DNA of 64,000 nucleotides. Origin: Paludibacteraceae bacterium (GTDB lineage: Bacteria; Bacteroidota; Bacteroidia; Bacteroidales; Paludibacteraceae). The notes below the pieces were generated by a model. It ran no database searches. It was not told the origin of the DNA and saw nothing but the letters and a program-made list of their open reading frames with translations. The DNA lies in the NCBI GenBank assembly GCA_017550335.1, contig JAFZPM010000032.1, positions 1 to 64,000 of the forward strand, given 5' to 3'. The position numbers and the translations under genes were made by a program. Below, one piece after another: positions 1 to 8,576 of this stretch. Each line of letters opens with the position of its first letter. The first letter of the stretch is position 1.

Positions 1-273
1 GAAATGGGGAGACCAAAAAACGTAATTTTTCACGAAATTAATCACATCAGGACTCGCCACCCCGTCACACTTGACAATTGCGGCAATGAGAGTGATAAAC
101 TTCAAGTTTTTTTCGGGATAAAAAATACGTAGATTGTGAATCTCTTCATCAAAAACATTCACAAAAAGAATCATAAAAGAAATAAATGGAATAATTCCGA
201 AAATACAAATGGCGAATATCGCACCAATGATTTCCGGCGATATATTTGACAGTAAAATCATTCCCATAACCAT
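1..273 (-). CDS. TerB-like membrane protein, partial (runs off window start)
   Basis: This open frame starts at ATG 273, directly after an in-frame TGA, and stays open to base 1, so 91 residues are visible. Residues about 5-40 are hydrophobic (one or two membrane segments). They are followed by a stretch containing AAIVKCDGVASPDVINF, which aligns with SVVKCDGKADAEEIAAV in the gene just upstream (334-1224). That shared KCDG acidic-helix pattern is typical of the N-terminus of TerB/DjlA-type domains. It is probably a second TerB-type protein cotranscribed with the first (60 bp gap). The C-terminus is outside the window, so a J domain cannot be confirmed. The local sequence is more AT-rich than its neighbour. 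Confidence 0.6.
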   Translation of the reverse strand, partial: MVMGMILLSNISPEIIGAIFAICIFGIIPFISFMILFVNVFDEEIHNLRIFYPEKNLKFITLIAAIVKCDGVASPDVINFVKNYVFWSPHF

Positions 274-333
274 TCATTTGAAATCAATTATTATTCAAAA
301 ATTCCATTCACTCGCTAAGCACGGTGTCTTTAT

Positions 334-1224
334 TTATTTCACACGGGCCATTTCCATGGAAAGTAAAAACTCATAGGCCTCATGAATCGAGCGGAACCGT
401 GCGGCCGCCTCCTCCTTCTCTTCTTCGGAGGCGTTAGCGGGGAGCGTGTCCGGGTGGTATTTCTTCGCCAATCTGCGGTAGGCGGATTTGATCTCCTGCT
501 CGTCCGCCTTCTCCGTGATCTCCAGGAGTTGGAGAGCCTCCTTCGTGCGGGTATTGGTGACGTTCTTGAAACGGGTCTCATGCGCTTTCTGGCGGTCGTC
601 TCTCCCCTCTTCCGAACCTTTATCCTTTTCAGTACGCTTCCGTTCCTCATCTTTCCGCTTCTTCTGCTGCTCGTCCATCATGTACTCGTACTTGTACAAG
701 AACCCCGTTAAATCCCACGATTTGATGCAGAGATAGTACGCTATCTCACGTAACAGATCCACCTCCACATCACTCACACCATCCTGGGAATAAGCGATTT
801 GGAACAAAGCATCCATGAATTCCATCCGTTCGGAGTACTTGCGGAAGAGTTTTGAGATTGCTTTGGAAGAGAGGTCGGAAACACTATATTTGGAGATAGA
901 ACCGTCTTTTTTCTTCCTGTTCAACACGAACAACGGAACGTTAGGCCATTCATAGCCTAGGAACTTGACATCCGAGGCGCTCAGTTCCTGTTCGAAATAT
1001 TTGATGATATAAATTCCCCAACGAGGAGATGAATTGATATACGATTTGACAGCGGCAATCTCCTCCGCATCCGCTTTCCCATCACACTTGACAACCGAGA
1101 CGAAGAGACGGATCAGACATGCCACATCATCCTCCATGGGATACTTATTACTCGCGTACAATATCCCCATGCCAACAGCCATAACCAAAGCGATCATGAA
1201 GAGCACAACAGCCAATACATCCAT
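334..1224 (-). CDS. DjlA-like membrane J-domain co-chaperone with TerB domain
   Basis: The 296-residue product has an N-terminal membrane segment (about residues 3-25), a TerB-like helical domain (about 35-185, with VKCDGKADAEEI), a highly charged Lys/Glu/Arg linker (about 188-225) and a C-terminal J domain with the diagnostic HPD at 257-259 in KKYHPDTLP. This order matches DjlA-type proteins, in which a membrane-anchored J domain stimulates the ATPase of DnaK at the inner membrane. The client is unknown. A shorter paralogue follows 60 bp downstream on the same strand. Family assignment is secure from the HPD and domain order; the specific role is inference. Confidence 0.8.
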   Translation of the reverse strand: MDVLAVVLFMIALVMAVGMGILYASNKYPMEDDVACLIRLFVSVVKCDGKADAEEIAAVKSYINSSPRWGIYIIKYFEQELSASDVKFLGYEWPNVPLFVLNRKKKDGSISKYSVSDLSSKAISKLFRKYSERMEFMDALFQIAYSQDGVSDVEVDLLREIAYYLCIKSWDLTGFLYKYEYMMDEQQKKRKDEERKRTEKDKGSEEGRDDRQKAHETRFKNVTNTRTKEALQLLEITEKADEQEIKSAYRRLAKKYHPDTLPANASEEEKEEAAARFRSIHEAYEFLLSMEMARVK

Positions 1225-1307
1225 ACGGGGGATAACGTTTTTAGATTAATACTCCATGAAATAGCCCCTCCATCGCAACAACATTTCACTCATACTGCGG
1301 GTCTATT

Positions 1308-2111
1308 TCACTTTTTCTTCTTCTCGAAGAGCCACTCCATGAAATCAGACGCGCTGGTGGCCATTTCCCAAGCGTCGTCATGCTTCGTGTCCTGGAACTC
1401 CACCAAGTCGGATCCATTGGAATTGGACTTGAGGACCGCCTCCAGGTCTCGCGCGTATTGGATCGGAACGATAGGATCCTCCACCCCATGGTAGAGGCGT
1501 ACAGGGACTTTCTTCTTCTTCAGGCGGGAAGGCTCGATCACTCCCGAAACCGCGATCACGGCCGAATACATTTTAGGGTTGCGGGCAGCGAGGTCCAACA
1601 CCCCGAACGCACCCATATCCTTGCCCACCAAATAGACGCGGGTAGCATCGATCTCATTCTCCTTCTTCAAGAAATGTTGGATCAGTTTCTCCACGATAAT
1701 GCAGCTCTTCGTCTGCTCCGGGTTCTCACGCAACACGATGGAACCATCATCCAACTTGTCATATTTCGCCCAGAAATCATCCTTCGGGCACTGAGGCATG
1801 ATGACCACCGCCGACTGGTAATTACGCGCCTCCTCGCTCATGTATAAGCTTGCGCCATATTTCAGCTGCATCAGATTGTCGTTGCCACGCTCCTCCTCAC
1901 CGTGGAGATAGATGAAGAGAGGGAACTTCAATCCCTCGACGCCATACCCCTTCGGATAGAGGATACGGTAGCGAAGCGTGTCACCCTGATAGCGGTACTC
2001 CCTCGCATAGAAATAATCTGAGGCATACTCATTATCCTCTGCCTGGACATTATAGAACAGGGACATCAGAAGTCCCAATAGTAAAAACCGAAACTTTGCC
2101 ATGTTAATCAT
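1308..2111 (-). CDS. Exported alpha/beta hydrolase with Asp in place of the nucleophile Ser
   Basis: I chose ATG 2111 (ATG 2102 is also possible) because it gives a clean signal peptide ending at NVQA/ED; the frame is open further upstream but that stretch is not signal-like. The 267-residue product resembles the PHB-depolymerase/prolyl-oligopeptidase-like esterases of Bacteroidales: LFIYLHGEEERG is the oxyanion strand, MPQCP follows, and the acid (D212) and His (H244) positions are present. The nucleophile elbow, normally G-x-S-x-G, reads G-K-D-M-G with Asp165 encoded by GAT. It is therefore either catalytically altered or a pseudoenzyme. It is monocistronic between the J-domain gene and divergent pheT. 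Confidence 0.75.
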   Translation of the reverse strand: MINMAKFRFLLLGLLMSLFYNVQAEDNEYASDYFYAREYRYQGDTLRYRILYPKGYGVEGLKFPLFIYLHGEEERGNDNLMQLKYGASLYMSEEARNYQSAVVIMPQCPKDDFWAKYDKLDDGSIVLRENPEQTKSCIIVEKLIQHFLKKENEIDATRVYLVGKDMGAFGVLDLAARNPKMYSAVIAVSGVIEPSRLKKKKVPVRLYHGVEDPIVPIQYARDLEAVLKSNSNGSDLVEFQDTKHDDAWEMATSASDFMEWLFEKKKK

Positions 2112-2249
2112 ACTTATTTCGCAAAGATAATGCACTCTAACTTTTTTATGGCCGTTAATCGTAAAAAAATATGCGAAGCCACGTTTTTTGTGCGTCGGAT
2201 TTCCGATGCGGTGGGTATTTGGCAATGCTTGTTTTAACGCATAAATTTT

Positions 2250-2285
2250 AACCCTTAACTCATAATTCTTAATTCTTAATTTTAT
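2250..2285. repeat. AT-rich heptad-type microrepeat
   Basis: The gap upstream of pheT contains a run of CTTAA(C/T)T-like units (AACTCATAATTCTTAATTC). Similar AATTATGAATT-type runs recur in other gaps of this window (17341-17370, 20891-20927, 61733-61756). No gene is disrupted by it. Confidence 0.55.
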
Positions 2286-2368
2286 TTTAATAGAGAATAT
2301 TTTTATAAATTCGCGGTTCAGTAATGAAAGGGAGGCGGAGTCGCCGCTCGAAAAAATTATTAGTAGTA

Positions 2369-4834
2369 ATGAACATTTCGTACAATTGGTTAAAGAAGTA
2401 TATCAATCTTGATATAGAGCCGGAAGAGGTCTCAAAGGTTTTAACCTCGATAGGTCTTGAGGTCGGTGGCGTTGAAGAGGTACAATCCATCAAGGGAGGA
2501 TTGGAAGGATTAGTAGTTGGTGAAGTATTGGAATGCGTGGCGCATCCGGACTCCGACCACCTTCATGTTACGAAAGTCAACATTGGTCAGGGCGAGCCCC
2601 TGCAGATCGTGTGCGGCGCCGCTAACTGCCGTACAGGGATCAAAACCATCGTCGCCACCCTCGGCACGAAGTTGTACGAAGGCGACAAATGTTCCACCAT
2701 CACTAAATTCAAGCTCCGTGGCGTAGAATCCTACGGAATGCTCTGCGCCGAGGACGAGATCGGTGTCGGAACCAGCCATGCGGGCATCATCGAATTGCCG
2801 ACGGACGTGCCAGTGGGCACATTGGCCAAGACATATTACGGCATCGAGACCGACTATGTGATCGAGGTGGACATCACCCCTAACCGTATCGACGCGACCT
2901 CCCATTACGGTGTGGCGCGCGACCTCGCGGCATACTTCCAATACCATCAGCCAGGCAAGTATAAGCTCAGCAAACCAGACGTATCCGCCTTCAAGGTGGA
3001 CGACAATAGCTGTCCGGTGAAAGTGGACGTGGAGAACACAGCCGCTTGTACCCGCTACTCCGGCGTTGCCATCACTGGCATCACGGTGAAGGAGTCCCCT
3101 AAATGGATGCAGAATGCGCTGAAGACCATCGGACTTAGACCGATCAATAACGTGGTGGATGCCACCAACTATCTGCTGCACGCCCTTGGTCAGCCGCTCC
3201 ATGCCTTCGATTTGGACAAGATGGCAGGCAAGCATATCATCGTGAAAACATTGCCCGACGGAACCAAGTTCACCACGCTCGATGGTGTGGAGAGGACATT
3301 GACATCCAATGACCTGATGATCTGCGACGAGAAAGGCGGTGCCTGTCTCGCCGGCGTGTTCGGAGGTTTGGACTCCGGCGTCACCGATTCCACCCGCAAC
3401 GTATTCCTCGAGAGCGCATGCTTCAACCCTGTATACATCAGGAAGACAGCCCGCAGATTCGGACTCAACACCGATGCGTCGTTCCGCTACGAGAGAGGTT
3501 GCGACCCTAACAACACGCTTTACATCCTGAAGTGCGCCGCGCTCCTCATCAAGGAGTTGGCGGGCGGTAACATATCAAGCGAAGTGCATGACATCTACCC
3601 TACCCCAGTGGCGCCATTCCCTGTGGATATCACCTACAATAAGATCAACACCCTCATCGGCAAGGAGATCAAGAAGGAAGAGGTGAAGACCATCCTTTCC
3701 GGCCTTGAGATAGAGATCAAGAAAGAGGACGAGAACGGGCTTTCACTCGCCGTGCCTACCTATAGGGTCGATGTGACAAGGGATGTGGACGTGATCGAAG
3801 ACTTGCTTCGTATCTACGGCTACGACAATGTGCAGGAGGGCTTATCCCTCAACTCGTCCATCGCCTATTCGCCACGTCCGAACAGCCTGAAACTCCAGAA
3901 CCTCATCTCCGAGCAACTGACGGGCTGCGGATTCAACGAGATACTCAACAACTCGCTCACGAAGATCTCCTACTACGCCGAATCGGAGAAATATCCTCTC
4001 AAGAACGGCGTGATGGTGATGAACCCATTGAGCGCAGACTTGGGCTGCATGAGGCAGACACTGTTGTTCGGCGGATTGGAAAGTGTAGCCTACAACGCGA
4101 ACAGGAAGAACGCTGACATCAAGTTCTATGAGTTCGGTAACTGCTACCACAAGAACCCTGAGAAGGAATCCACGGAGGAGGCTCCGTTGAAGCCATACTC
4201 GGAGGAACTCCACCTCGGCATCTGGCTGAGCGGTAACAAGACCACCCAAAGCTGGGTATTGAAGCAAGAGAAAGCCTCCTTCTACCAGTTGAGGGCATAT
4301 GTCGAGAACATATTCGCAAGGCTCGGATTCGAGAAGAAGGGGCTGGTTTATGGTGGGTACGATGACGAATTCATCTCGGAAGGAATGACCATCATGACCC
4401 ATGCGGGCAAACTGCTCGCCACGTTGGGAGTCGTATCCAAGAAGGCGCTGAACATCTTCGGATTGGAGAACAATGTATACTACGCCGATCTGGAGTGGAA
4501 CAAAATCCTATCCGAGTTGAAGAACCACAAGGTCACCTACAAGGAGATCTCCAAGTTCCCGGAAGTGAAGAGGGATTTGGCGTTGTTGATCAACAAATCG
4601 ACCACTTTCGAGGATATCGCCAAGGTAGCCATGGAGACGGAGAAGAAATTCATCAAGAACATCTATCTCTTCGACGTGTACGAGGGAAAGAACCTCGAGG
4701 CAGGCAAGAAATCGTATGCGGTCAGCTTCATCCTGCAAGACGAGGCGAAGACGATGAAGGATGGACAAATCGACGCCATCATGAACAAATTGATGAAGAA
4801 TTTCGAGGAAAAATTAGGTGCGAAAATCCGTTAA
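2369..4834 (+). CDS. pheT: Phenylalanine--tRNA ligase beta subunit
   Basis: The product joins PheS to charge tRNA-Phe in the cytoplasm. ATG 2369 is chosen because the protein then begins MNISYNWLKKYI, the standard PheT start; the 15 in-frame codons before it are basic and not conserved-looking. The 821 residues show the tRNA-binding OB fold (about 40-150, with HPDSDHLHV), the B3/B4 editing region, the B5 domain and the C-terminal FDX-ACB anticodon-binding domain (FPEVKRDLALLI, about residue 735 onward). Length is normal for Bacteroidetes. The pheS partner is not in the window. A hairpin plus T-run follows 28 bp after the stop, so it ends its own transcript. Confidence 0.97.
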   Translation: MNISYNWLKKYINLDIEPEEVSKVLTSIGLEVGGVEEVQSIKGGLEGLVVGEVLECVAHPDSDHLHVTKVNIGQGEPLQIVCGAANCRTGIKTIVATLGTKLYEGDKCSTITKFKLRGVESYGMLCAEDEIGVGTSHAGIIELPTDVPVGTLAKTYYGIETDYVIEVDITPNRIDATSHYGVARDLAAYFQYHQPGKYKLSKPDVSAFKVDDNSCPVKVDVENTAACTRYSGVAITGITVKESPKWMQNALKTIGLRPINNVVDATNYLLHALGQPLHAFDLDKMAGKHIIVKTLPDGTKFTTLDGVERTLTSNDLMICDEKGGACLAGVFGGLDSGVTDSTRNVFLESACFNPVYIRKTARRFGLNTDASFRYERGCDPNNTLYILKCAALLIKELAGGNISSEVHDIYPTPVAPFPVDITYNKINTLIGKEIKKEEVKTILSGLEIEIKKEDENGLSLAVPTYRVDVTRDVDVIEDLLRIYGYDNVQEGLSLNSSIAYSPRPNSLKLQNLISEQLTGCGFNEILNNSLTKISYYAESEKYPLKNGVMVMNPLSADLGCMRQTLLFGGLESVAYNANRKNADIKFYEFGNCYHKNPEKESTEEAPLKPYSEELHLGIWLSGNKTTQSWVLKQEKASFYQLRAYVENIFARLGFEKKGLVYGGYDDEFISEGMTIMTHAGKLLATLGVVSKKALNIFGLENNVYYADLEWNKILSELKNHKVTYKEISKFPEVKRDLALLINKSTTFEDIAKVAMETEKKFIKNIYLFDVYEGKNLEAGKKSYAVSFILQDEAKTMKDGQIDAIMNKLMKNFEEKLGAKIR

Positions 4835-4862
4835 TCAATCGGACAAATGATAAATTCGGGAA

Positions 4863-4891
4863 GGGGACTCCTACTTGGAATCCCCTTTTTT
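4863..4891 (+). terminator. Intrinsic terminator of pheT
   Basis: GGGGACTCC and GGAATCCCC pair with one mismatch around a four-base loop and run directly into TTTTTT. It lies between pheT and the tig promoter. Confidence 0.8.
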
Positions 4892-4943
4892 ACTGACTTT
4901 CGCCAGCAATATTCGAATGAAAAACAATCATAGCGGATTTTGG

Positions 4944-4974
4944 TTTGTTGGATTAGAAAAAATCATTACCTTTG
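4944..4974 (+). promoter_or_regulatory. Bacteroidetes-type promoter of tig
   Basis: The -7 box TACCTTTG lies at 4967-4974 and a -33 TTTG at 4944-4947, 19 bp apart, matching the consensus for the primary sigma factor of this phylum. The ATG of tig is 41 bp beyond the box. Confidence 0.75.
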
Positions 4975-5014
4975 CACCCTGATTTACAAAAGAATTATAA
5001 TTAAAATAAACAAT

Positions 5015-6382
5015 ATGAATATCGCTAGAAAAGACATCGACGCTACGAACGCGATCATCACAATGCAAGTTGTGAAGGCTGATTACCAAGAAGCGGTGGA
5101 GAAGACGCTCCGCAAATACAAACAAAGAGCTAACGTGCCAGGATTCCGTCCGGGAAATGTTCCGATGACGATGGTAAAGAAGCTGTACGGTAAGGCTGCC
5201 ATGGCAGATGAGATCAACAACATCATTTCCGAGAAGTTGATGGATTACATCAAGGAGAACAACATCGAGATCCTCGGCCAGCCACTTCCTAACAAGACAG
5301 AGCAGAAAGAGATCGATTTCAGCAAGGAGGAAGATTTCGAGTTCAAGTTTGACATAGCGATAGCACCTGAGAACAAACTGGTTTTGAGTGACAAGATCAG
5401 TGCTCCATACTACGAGATCGAGGTCAGCGACGACATGGTGAACAACGCTGTGAAGTCATACCAAGACCGTTTCGGCTCTTACGACGAGGCTACGGATGTA
5501 ATTGAGTCCGACGTGGTGAAGGGCGACATCGTGGAGATGCGCACCAAGACGAAGGAGAAGGAAGACGGCATCAAGGTGGAAGAGGCTGTTCTTTGCCCTA
5601 AATACATGAAGGATGCGGACCAAAAGGCCCTTTTCGTAGGCGCTAAAGTTGGAGCATCCGTTTCATTCAACCCTAAGAAGGCGTTCGAGAACGAAGGCGA
5701 GATCGCTTCCCTCTTGAAGATCAAGAGAGAAGAGGTTGCCAATGTGGATTCAGATTTCAAGTTCACCATCAAAAGCGTGACTCGCTTCAAGGCTGCCGAG
5801 TTGAACCAAGAGTTGTTCGACAAGGCTCTCGGTACGGGTGTTGTGAAGAGCGAGGAGGAGTTCAAGGCACGTCTGTCTGAGGATGTTAAGAAGACCCTCA
5901 TCGCGGACAGCGACTACAAGTTGTTGCTCGACTCACAGAAGATATTGGCCAAGGAGGCATTCGGTGACGCGACATTCCCAGACGCATTCCTGAAGCGTTG
6001 GGTCGCTGAAACCAACGAGAAGATCAGCGCGGAAGATTTGGAGACTCAATATCCGATGATGTTGGACGACTTGAAATGGCAGTTGGCTAAGAACAAGATC
6101 GCCACGGACAATCAGATCAAGATCGAGGAAGGCGACATGATGGAGTTCGCCAAGAAGACCGCCCAAGCGCAATTCGCTCAATATGGCATGTCGACTGTTC
6201 CAACCGATGTTTTGGAGAACTACGCGAAGGAGATGTTGAAGAAGAAAGAGTCCATCCAGCAGATCGCGGAGCGCGTCATGGAGGAGAAAGTGATGAACAT
6301 TGTGAAGTCCAAGATCAAATTGGATGTGAAGAAAGTTTCGCTTGAGGAGTTCAATAAACTCTTTTCTGAGCAAGGGAAATAA
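5015..6382 (+). CDS. tig: Trigger factor, ribosome-associated chaperone
   Basis: Trigger factor binds the ribosome exit tunnel and shelters nascent chains. ATG 5015 is chosen because it follows the -7 box by 41 bp and begins MNIARKDIDATN; the upstream in-frame codons precede the likely transcript start. The 455-residue product has the N-terminal ribosome-binding domain with the signature PGFRPGNVP, a divergent middle FKBP-type region and a long helical C-terminal chaperone domain. Its placement just before clpP-clpX is conserved in many bacteria and couples nascent-chain folding and proteolysis. A terminator follows it, and clpP is transcribed separately or by read-through. Confidence 0.95.
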   Translation: MNIARKDIDATNAIITMQVVKADYQEAVEKTLRKYKQRANVPGFRPGNVPMTMVKKLYGKAAMADEINNIISEKLMDYIKENNIEILGQPLPNKTEQKEIDFSKEEDFEFKFDIAIAPENKLVLSDKISAPYYEIEVSDDMVNNAVKSYQDRFGSYDEATDVIESDVVKGDIVEMRTKTKEKEDGIKVEEAVLCPKYMKDADQKALFVGAKVGASVSFNPKKAFENEGEIASLLKIKREEVANVDSDFKFTIKSVTRFKAAELNQELFDKALGTGVVKSEEEFKARLSEDVKKTLIADSDYKLLLDSQKILAKEAFGDATFPDAFLKRWVAETNEKISAEDLETQYPMMLDDLKWQLAKNKIATDNQIKIEEGDMMEFAKKTAQAQFAQYGMSTVPTDVLENYAKEMLKKKESIQQIAERVMEEKVMNIVKSKIKLDVKKVSLEEFNKLFSEQGK

Positions 6383-6401
6383 CAATTTACAATAAAAAAT
6401 C

Positions 6402-6435
6402 AATCCCGACAACAAAAATTGCCGGGATTTTTTTT
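6402..6435 (+). terminator. Intrinsic terminator of tig
   Basis: AATCCCGACAA pairs with TTGCCGGGATT (one mismatch) around a short A-rich loop and is followed by a T8 tract. Confidence 0.85.
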
Positions 6436-6510
6436 GGTTTTAAATAAAAAAGTTTTATTAATTTAGTAAACAAAATAGAAGCATAACCAGACAGTTTAAT
6501 ATTTAACGAA

Positions 6511-7188
6511 ATGATGGAAAAAAATGATTTCAGGAAATATGCGGTGGGTCATCTAGGAATGAACGGTTTAGCCCTAGACCAATACACCTCCCGCATATCC
6601 AACAGTTACATATCTCCCAGCATCTTGGAGGAGCGTCAATTGAATGTGACACAGATGGACGTCTTTTCAAGGCTGATGATGGACCGCATCATATTCCTCG
6701 GGACGGAGGTGGACGATTATTCCGCCAACGTGATCCAAGCGCAACTGCTTTATTTGGACTCGTCAGATCCGGGGAAAGACATCTCGATATACCTGAACAC
6801 CCCTGGTGGCTCGGTATACGCAGGCCTAGGCATCTACGACACGATGCAGTACATCGGATGTGACGTAGCGACCATCTGCACCGGCATGGCGGCATCCATG
6901 GGTGCAGTACTATTGGTGGCGGGCACCAAAGGGAAGCGCTCCGCATTGAAGCATTCCCGCGTCATGATCCACCAACCCATGGGAGGAGCCCAGGGACAAG
7001 CGTCGGACATTGAGATCACGGCGAGAGAGATCCAGAAACTGAAGAAGGAGCTATACACAATCATAGCAGACCATTCTGGAAACCCGTACGAGAAGATATT
7101 TCAAGACTCCGACAGAGATTACTGGATGACAGCCGAAGAAGCGAAAGCGTACGGCATGATCGATGAAGTATTAGTGCGGAACAAATAA
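6511..7188 (+). CDS. clpP: ATP-dependent Clp protease proteolytic subunit
   Basis: ClpP forms the barrel-shaped serine protease that degrades substrates unfolded by ClpX. The 225-residue product carries the complete triad: Ser129 in GMAASMGA, His154 in RVMIHQP and Asp203 in DRDYWM. The N-terminal extension of about 30 residues relative to E. coli is usual in Bacteroidetes. ATG codons at 6511 and 6514 are adjacent, and either could be used. clpX follows after 15 bp, so the two are cotranscribed. Confidence 0.97.
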   Translation: MMEKNDFRKYAVGHLGMNGLALDQYTSRISNSYISPSILEERQLNVTQMDVFSRLMMDRIIFLGTEVDDYSANVIQAQLLYLDSSDPGKDISIYLNTPGGSVYAGLGIYDTMQYIGCDVATICTGMAASMGAVLLVAGTKGKRSALKHSRVMIHQPMGGAQGQASDIEITAREIQKLKKELYTIIADHSGNPYEKIFQDSDRDYWMTAEEAKAYGMIDEVLVRNK

Positions 7189-7203
7189 GCGGAAGAGGAA
7201 GAG

Positions 7204-8442
7204 ATGGCAACGAACACGAGAAGCACCAACAGGTGCAGTTTCTGTGGCAGGTCACAGAAGGAAGTGAACATGCTGATCACGGGTCCTTCCGTCAACATCT
7301 GCGACGAATGCGTGAGAATGGCTTACGAGATAGTCGAAAGCAACAAGAAAGAGTCCGGAGGCAACTCCGACTTCGATGTGAAAGACCTTCCTAAGCCAAT
7401 TGAGATAAAGCAGTTCCTCGACCAGTACGTCATCGGACAGGATGTGGCGAAGAAAACCCTTTCCGTAGCGGTCTACAACCATTACAAGAGGCTCATGCAG
7501 CCTAAGGACGACGAGGGTGTTGAGATTGAAAAATCTAACATCATCATGGTTGGAGCGACGGGAACGGGGAAGACTTTGCTTGCGAAGACCATCGCAAAAC
7601 TTCTGAAGGTACCATTCGCAATCGTGGACGCCACTGTTTTGACGGAAGCGGGATATGTGGGCGAGGATATCGAGAGCATACTCACCCGATTGCTCCAAGC
7701 GTCGGACTACGACGTCAAGGCGGCCGAACGAGGCATCGTCTTCATCGATGAGATAGACAAGATCGCCCGCAAGGGAGACAATCCTTCCATCACGAGGGAT
7801 GTGAGCGGAGAGGGTGTCCAGCAAGGTTTGCTCAAGTTATTGGAAGGATCCATTGTGAACGTGCCGCCGCAAGGAGGCCGCAAGCATCCGGACCAGAAGA
7901 TGATACCGGTGGACACGAAAAACATCCTCTTCATCTGCGGAGGAGCGTTCGACGGCATAGAGCACAAGATAGCCCACAGGCTCAACACCAAGGTGGTGGG
8001 TTACGCCGCGGCGAAAAGGCAGGGAGTTGTGGACATGGAGAACATACTGCAGTACGTCTCCCCGCAAGACCTGAAATCCTTCGGTCTCATTCCGGAAATC
8101 ATAGGCAGGTTGCCGTTGCTCTGTCACCTCAACCAACTGGACCGCCAGGCGTTGCGTTCCATCCTGACAGAGCCGAAGAACTCCATCATCAAACAATACG
8201 TCAAGATGTTTGATATGGACGACGTGAAGCTCACGTTCGACGAAGATGTGCTGGAATATATCGTGGACAAAGCGGTAGAGTTCAAGCTCGGGGCGAGAGG
8301 GCTCCGATCCATCGTGGAGACCATCATGTTGGACGTGATGTTCGAGATCCCCTCCTCTGGAAAGAAGAAGGTCAGCATCACCAAAGCGTACGCTGAATCG
8401 AAGATCCAGAGCGCCAATATAGAGAAATTGAGGGTGGCATGA
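7204..8442 (+). CDS. clpX: ClpX ATPase and unfoldase subunit of Clp protease
   Basis: ClpX is the AAA+ ring that selects, unfolds and threads proteins into ClpP. The 412-residue product has the N-terminal C4 zinc-binding domain (Cys 11, 14, 33, 36), Walker A GATGTGKT at 117-124, Walker B IDEID at 181-185 and a normal C-terminal D2 small domain. The gene follows clpP after 15 bp containing a purine-rich stretch (GGAAGAGGAAGAG) that could act as a ribosome site. Length and motifs are canonical. Confidence 0.97.
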   Translation: MATNTRSTNRCSFCGRSQKEVNMLITGPSVNICDECVRMAYEIVESNKKESGGNSDFDVKDLPKPIEIKQFLDQYVIGQDVAKKTLSVAVYNHYKRLMQPKDDEGVEIEKSNIIMVGATGTGKTLLAKTIAKLLKVPFAIVDATVLTEAGYVGEDIESILTRLLQASDYDVKAAERGIVFIDEIDKIARKGDNPSITRDVSGEGVQQGLLKLLEGSIVNVPPQGGRKHPDQKMIPVDTKNILFICGGAFDGIEHKIAHRLNTKVVGYAAAKRQGVVDMENILQYVSPQDLKSFGLIPEIIGRLPLLCHLNQLDRQALRSILTEPKNSIIKQYVKMFDMDDVKLTFDEDVLEYIVDKAVEFKLGARGLRSIVETIMLDVMFEIPSSGKKKVSITKAYAESKIQSANIEKLRVA

Positions 8443-8485
8443 TAAAATTTAACATTTTTATGATGCCAATTAACGTACTGTAATA

Positions 8486-8493
8486 TACATTTG
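8486..8493 (+). promoter_or_regulatory. -7 box of recQ
   Basis: TACATTTG fits TAnnTTTG. It would place the start near 8500 and give a roughly 77-base leader. No good -33 TTTG is seen. Confidence 0.55.
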
Positions 8494-8511
8494 CGCCTAC
8501 AATTGCACGCC

Positions 8512-8547
8512 ACCCTTGATATACGGGACAGACCTCTGTCCAAGGGT
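8512..8547 (+). promoter_or_regulatory. Two-tier hairpin in the recQ leader
   Basis: ACCCTTG (8512-8518) pairs with CAAGGGT (8541-8547) and encloses a second stem GACAGA/TCTGTC (8527-8532 with 8535-8540). It sits between the -7 box and the recQ ATG, 29 bp before the start, so it could be a leader structure or a weak clpX terminator (only a short T-run follows). Confidence 0.45.
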
Positions 8548-8576
8548 AGATTTTAACGATTAATTGTGTTCCGATT

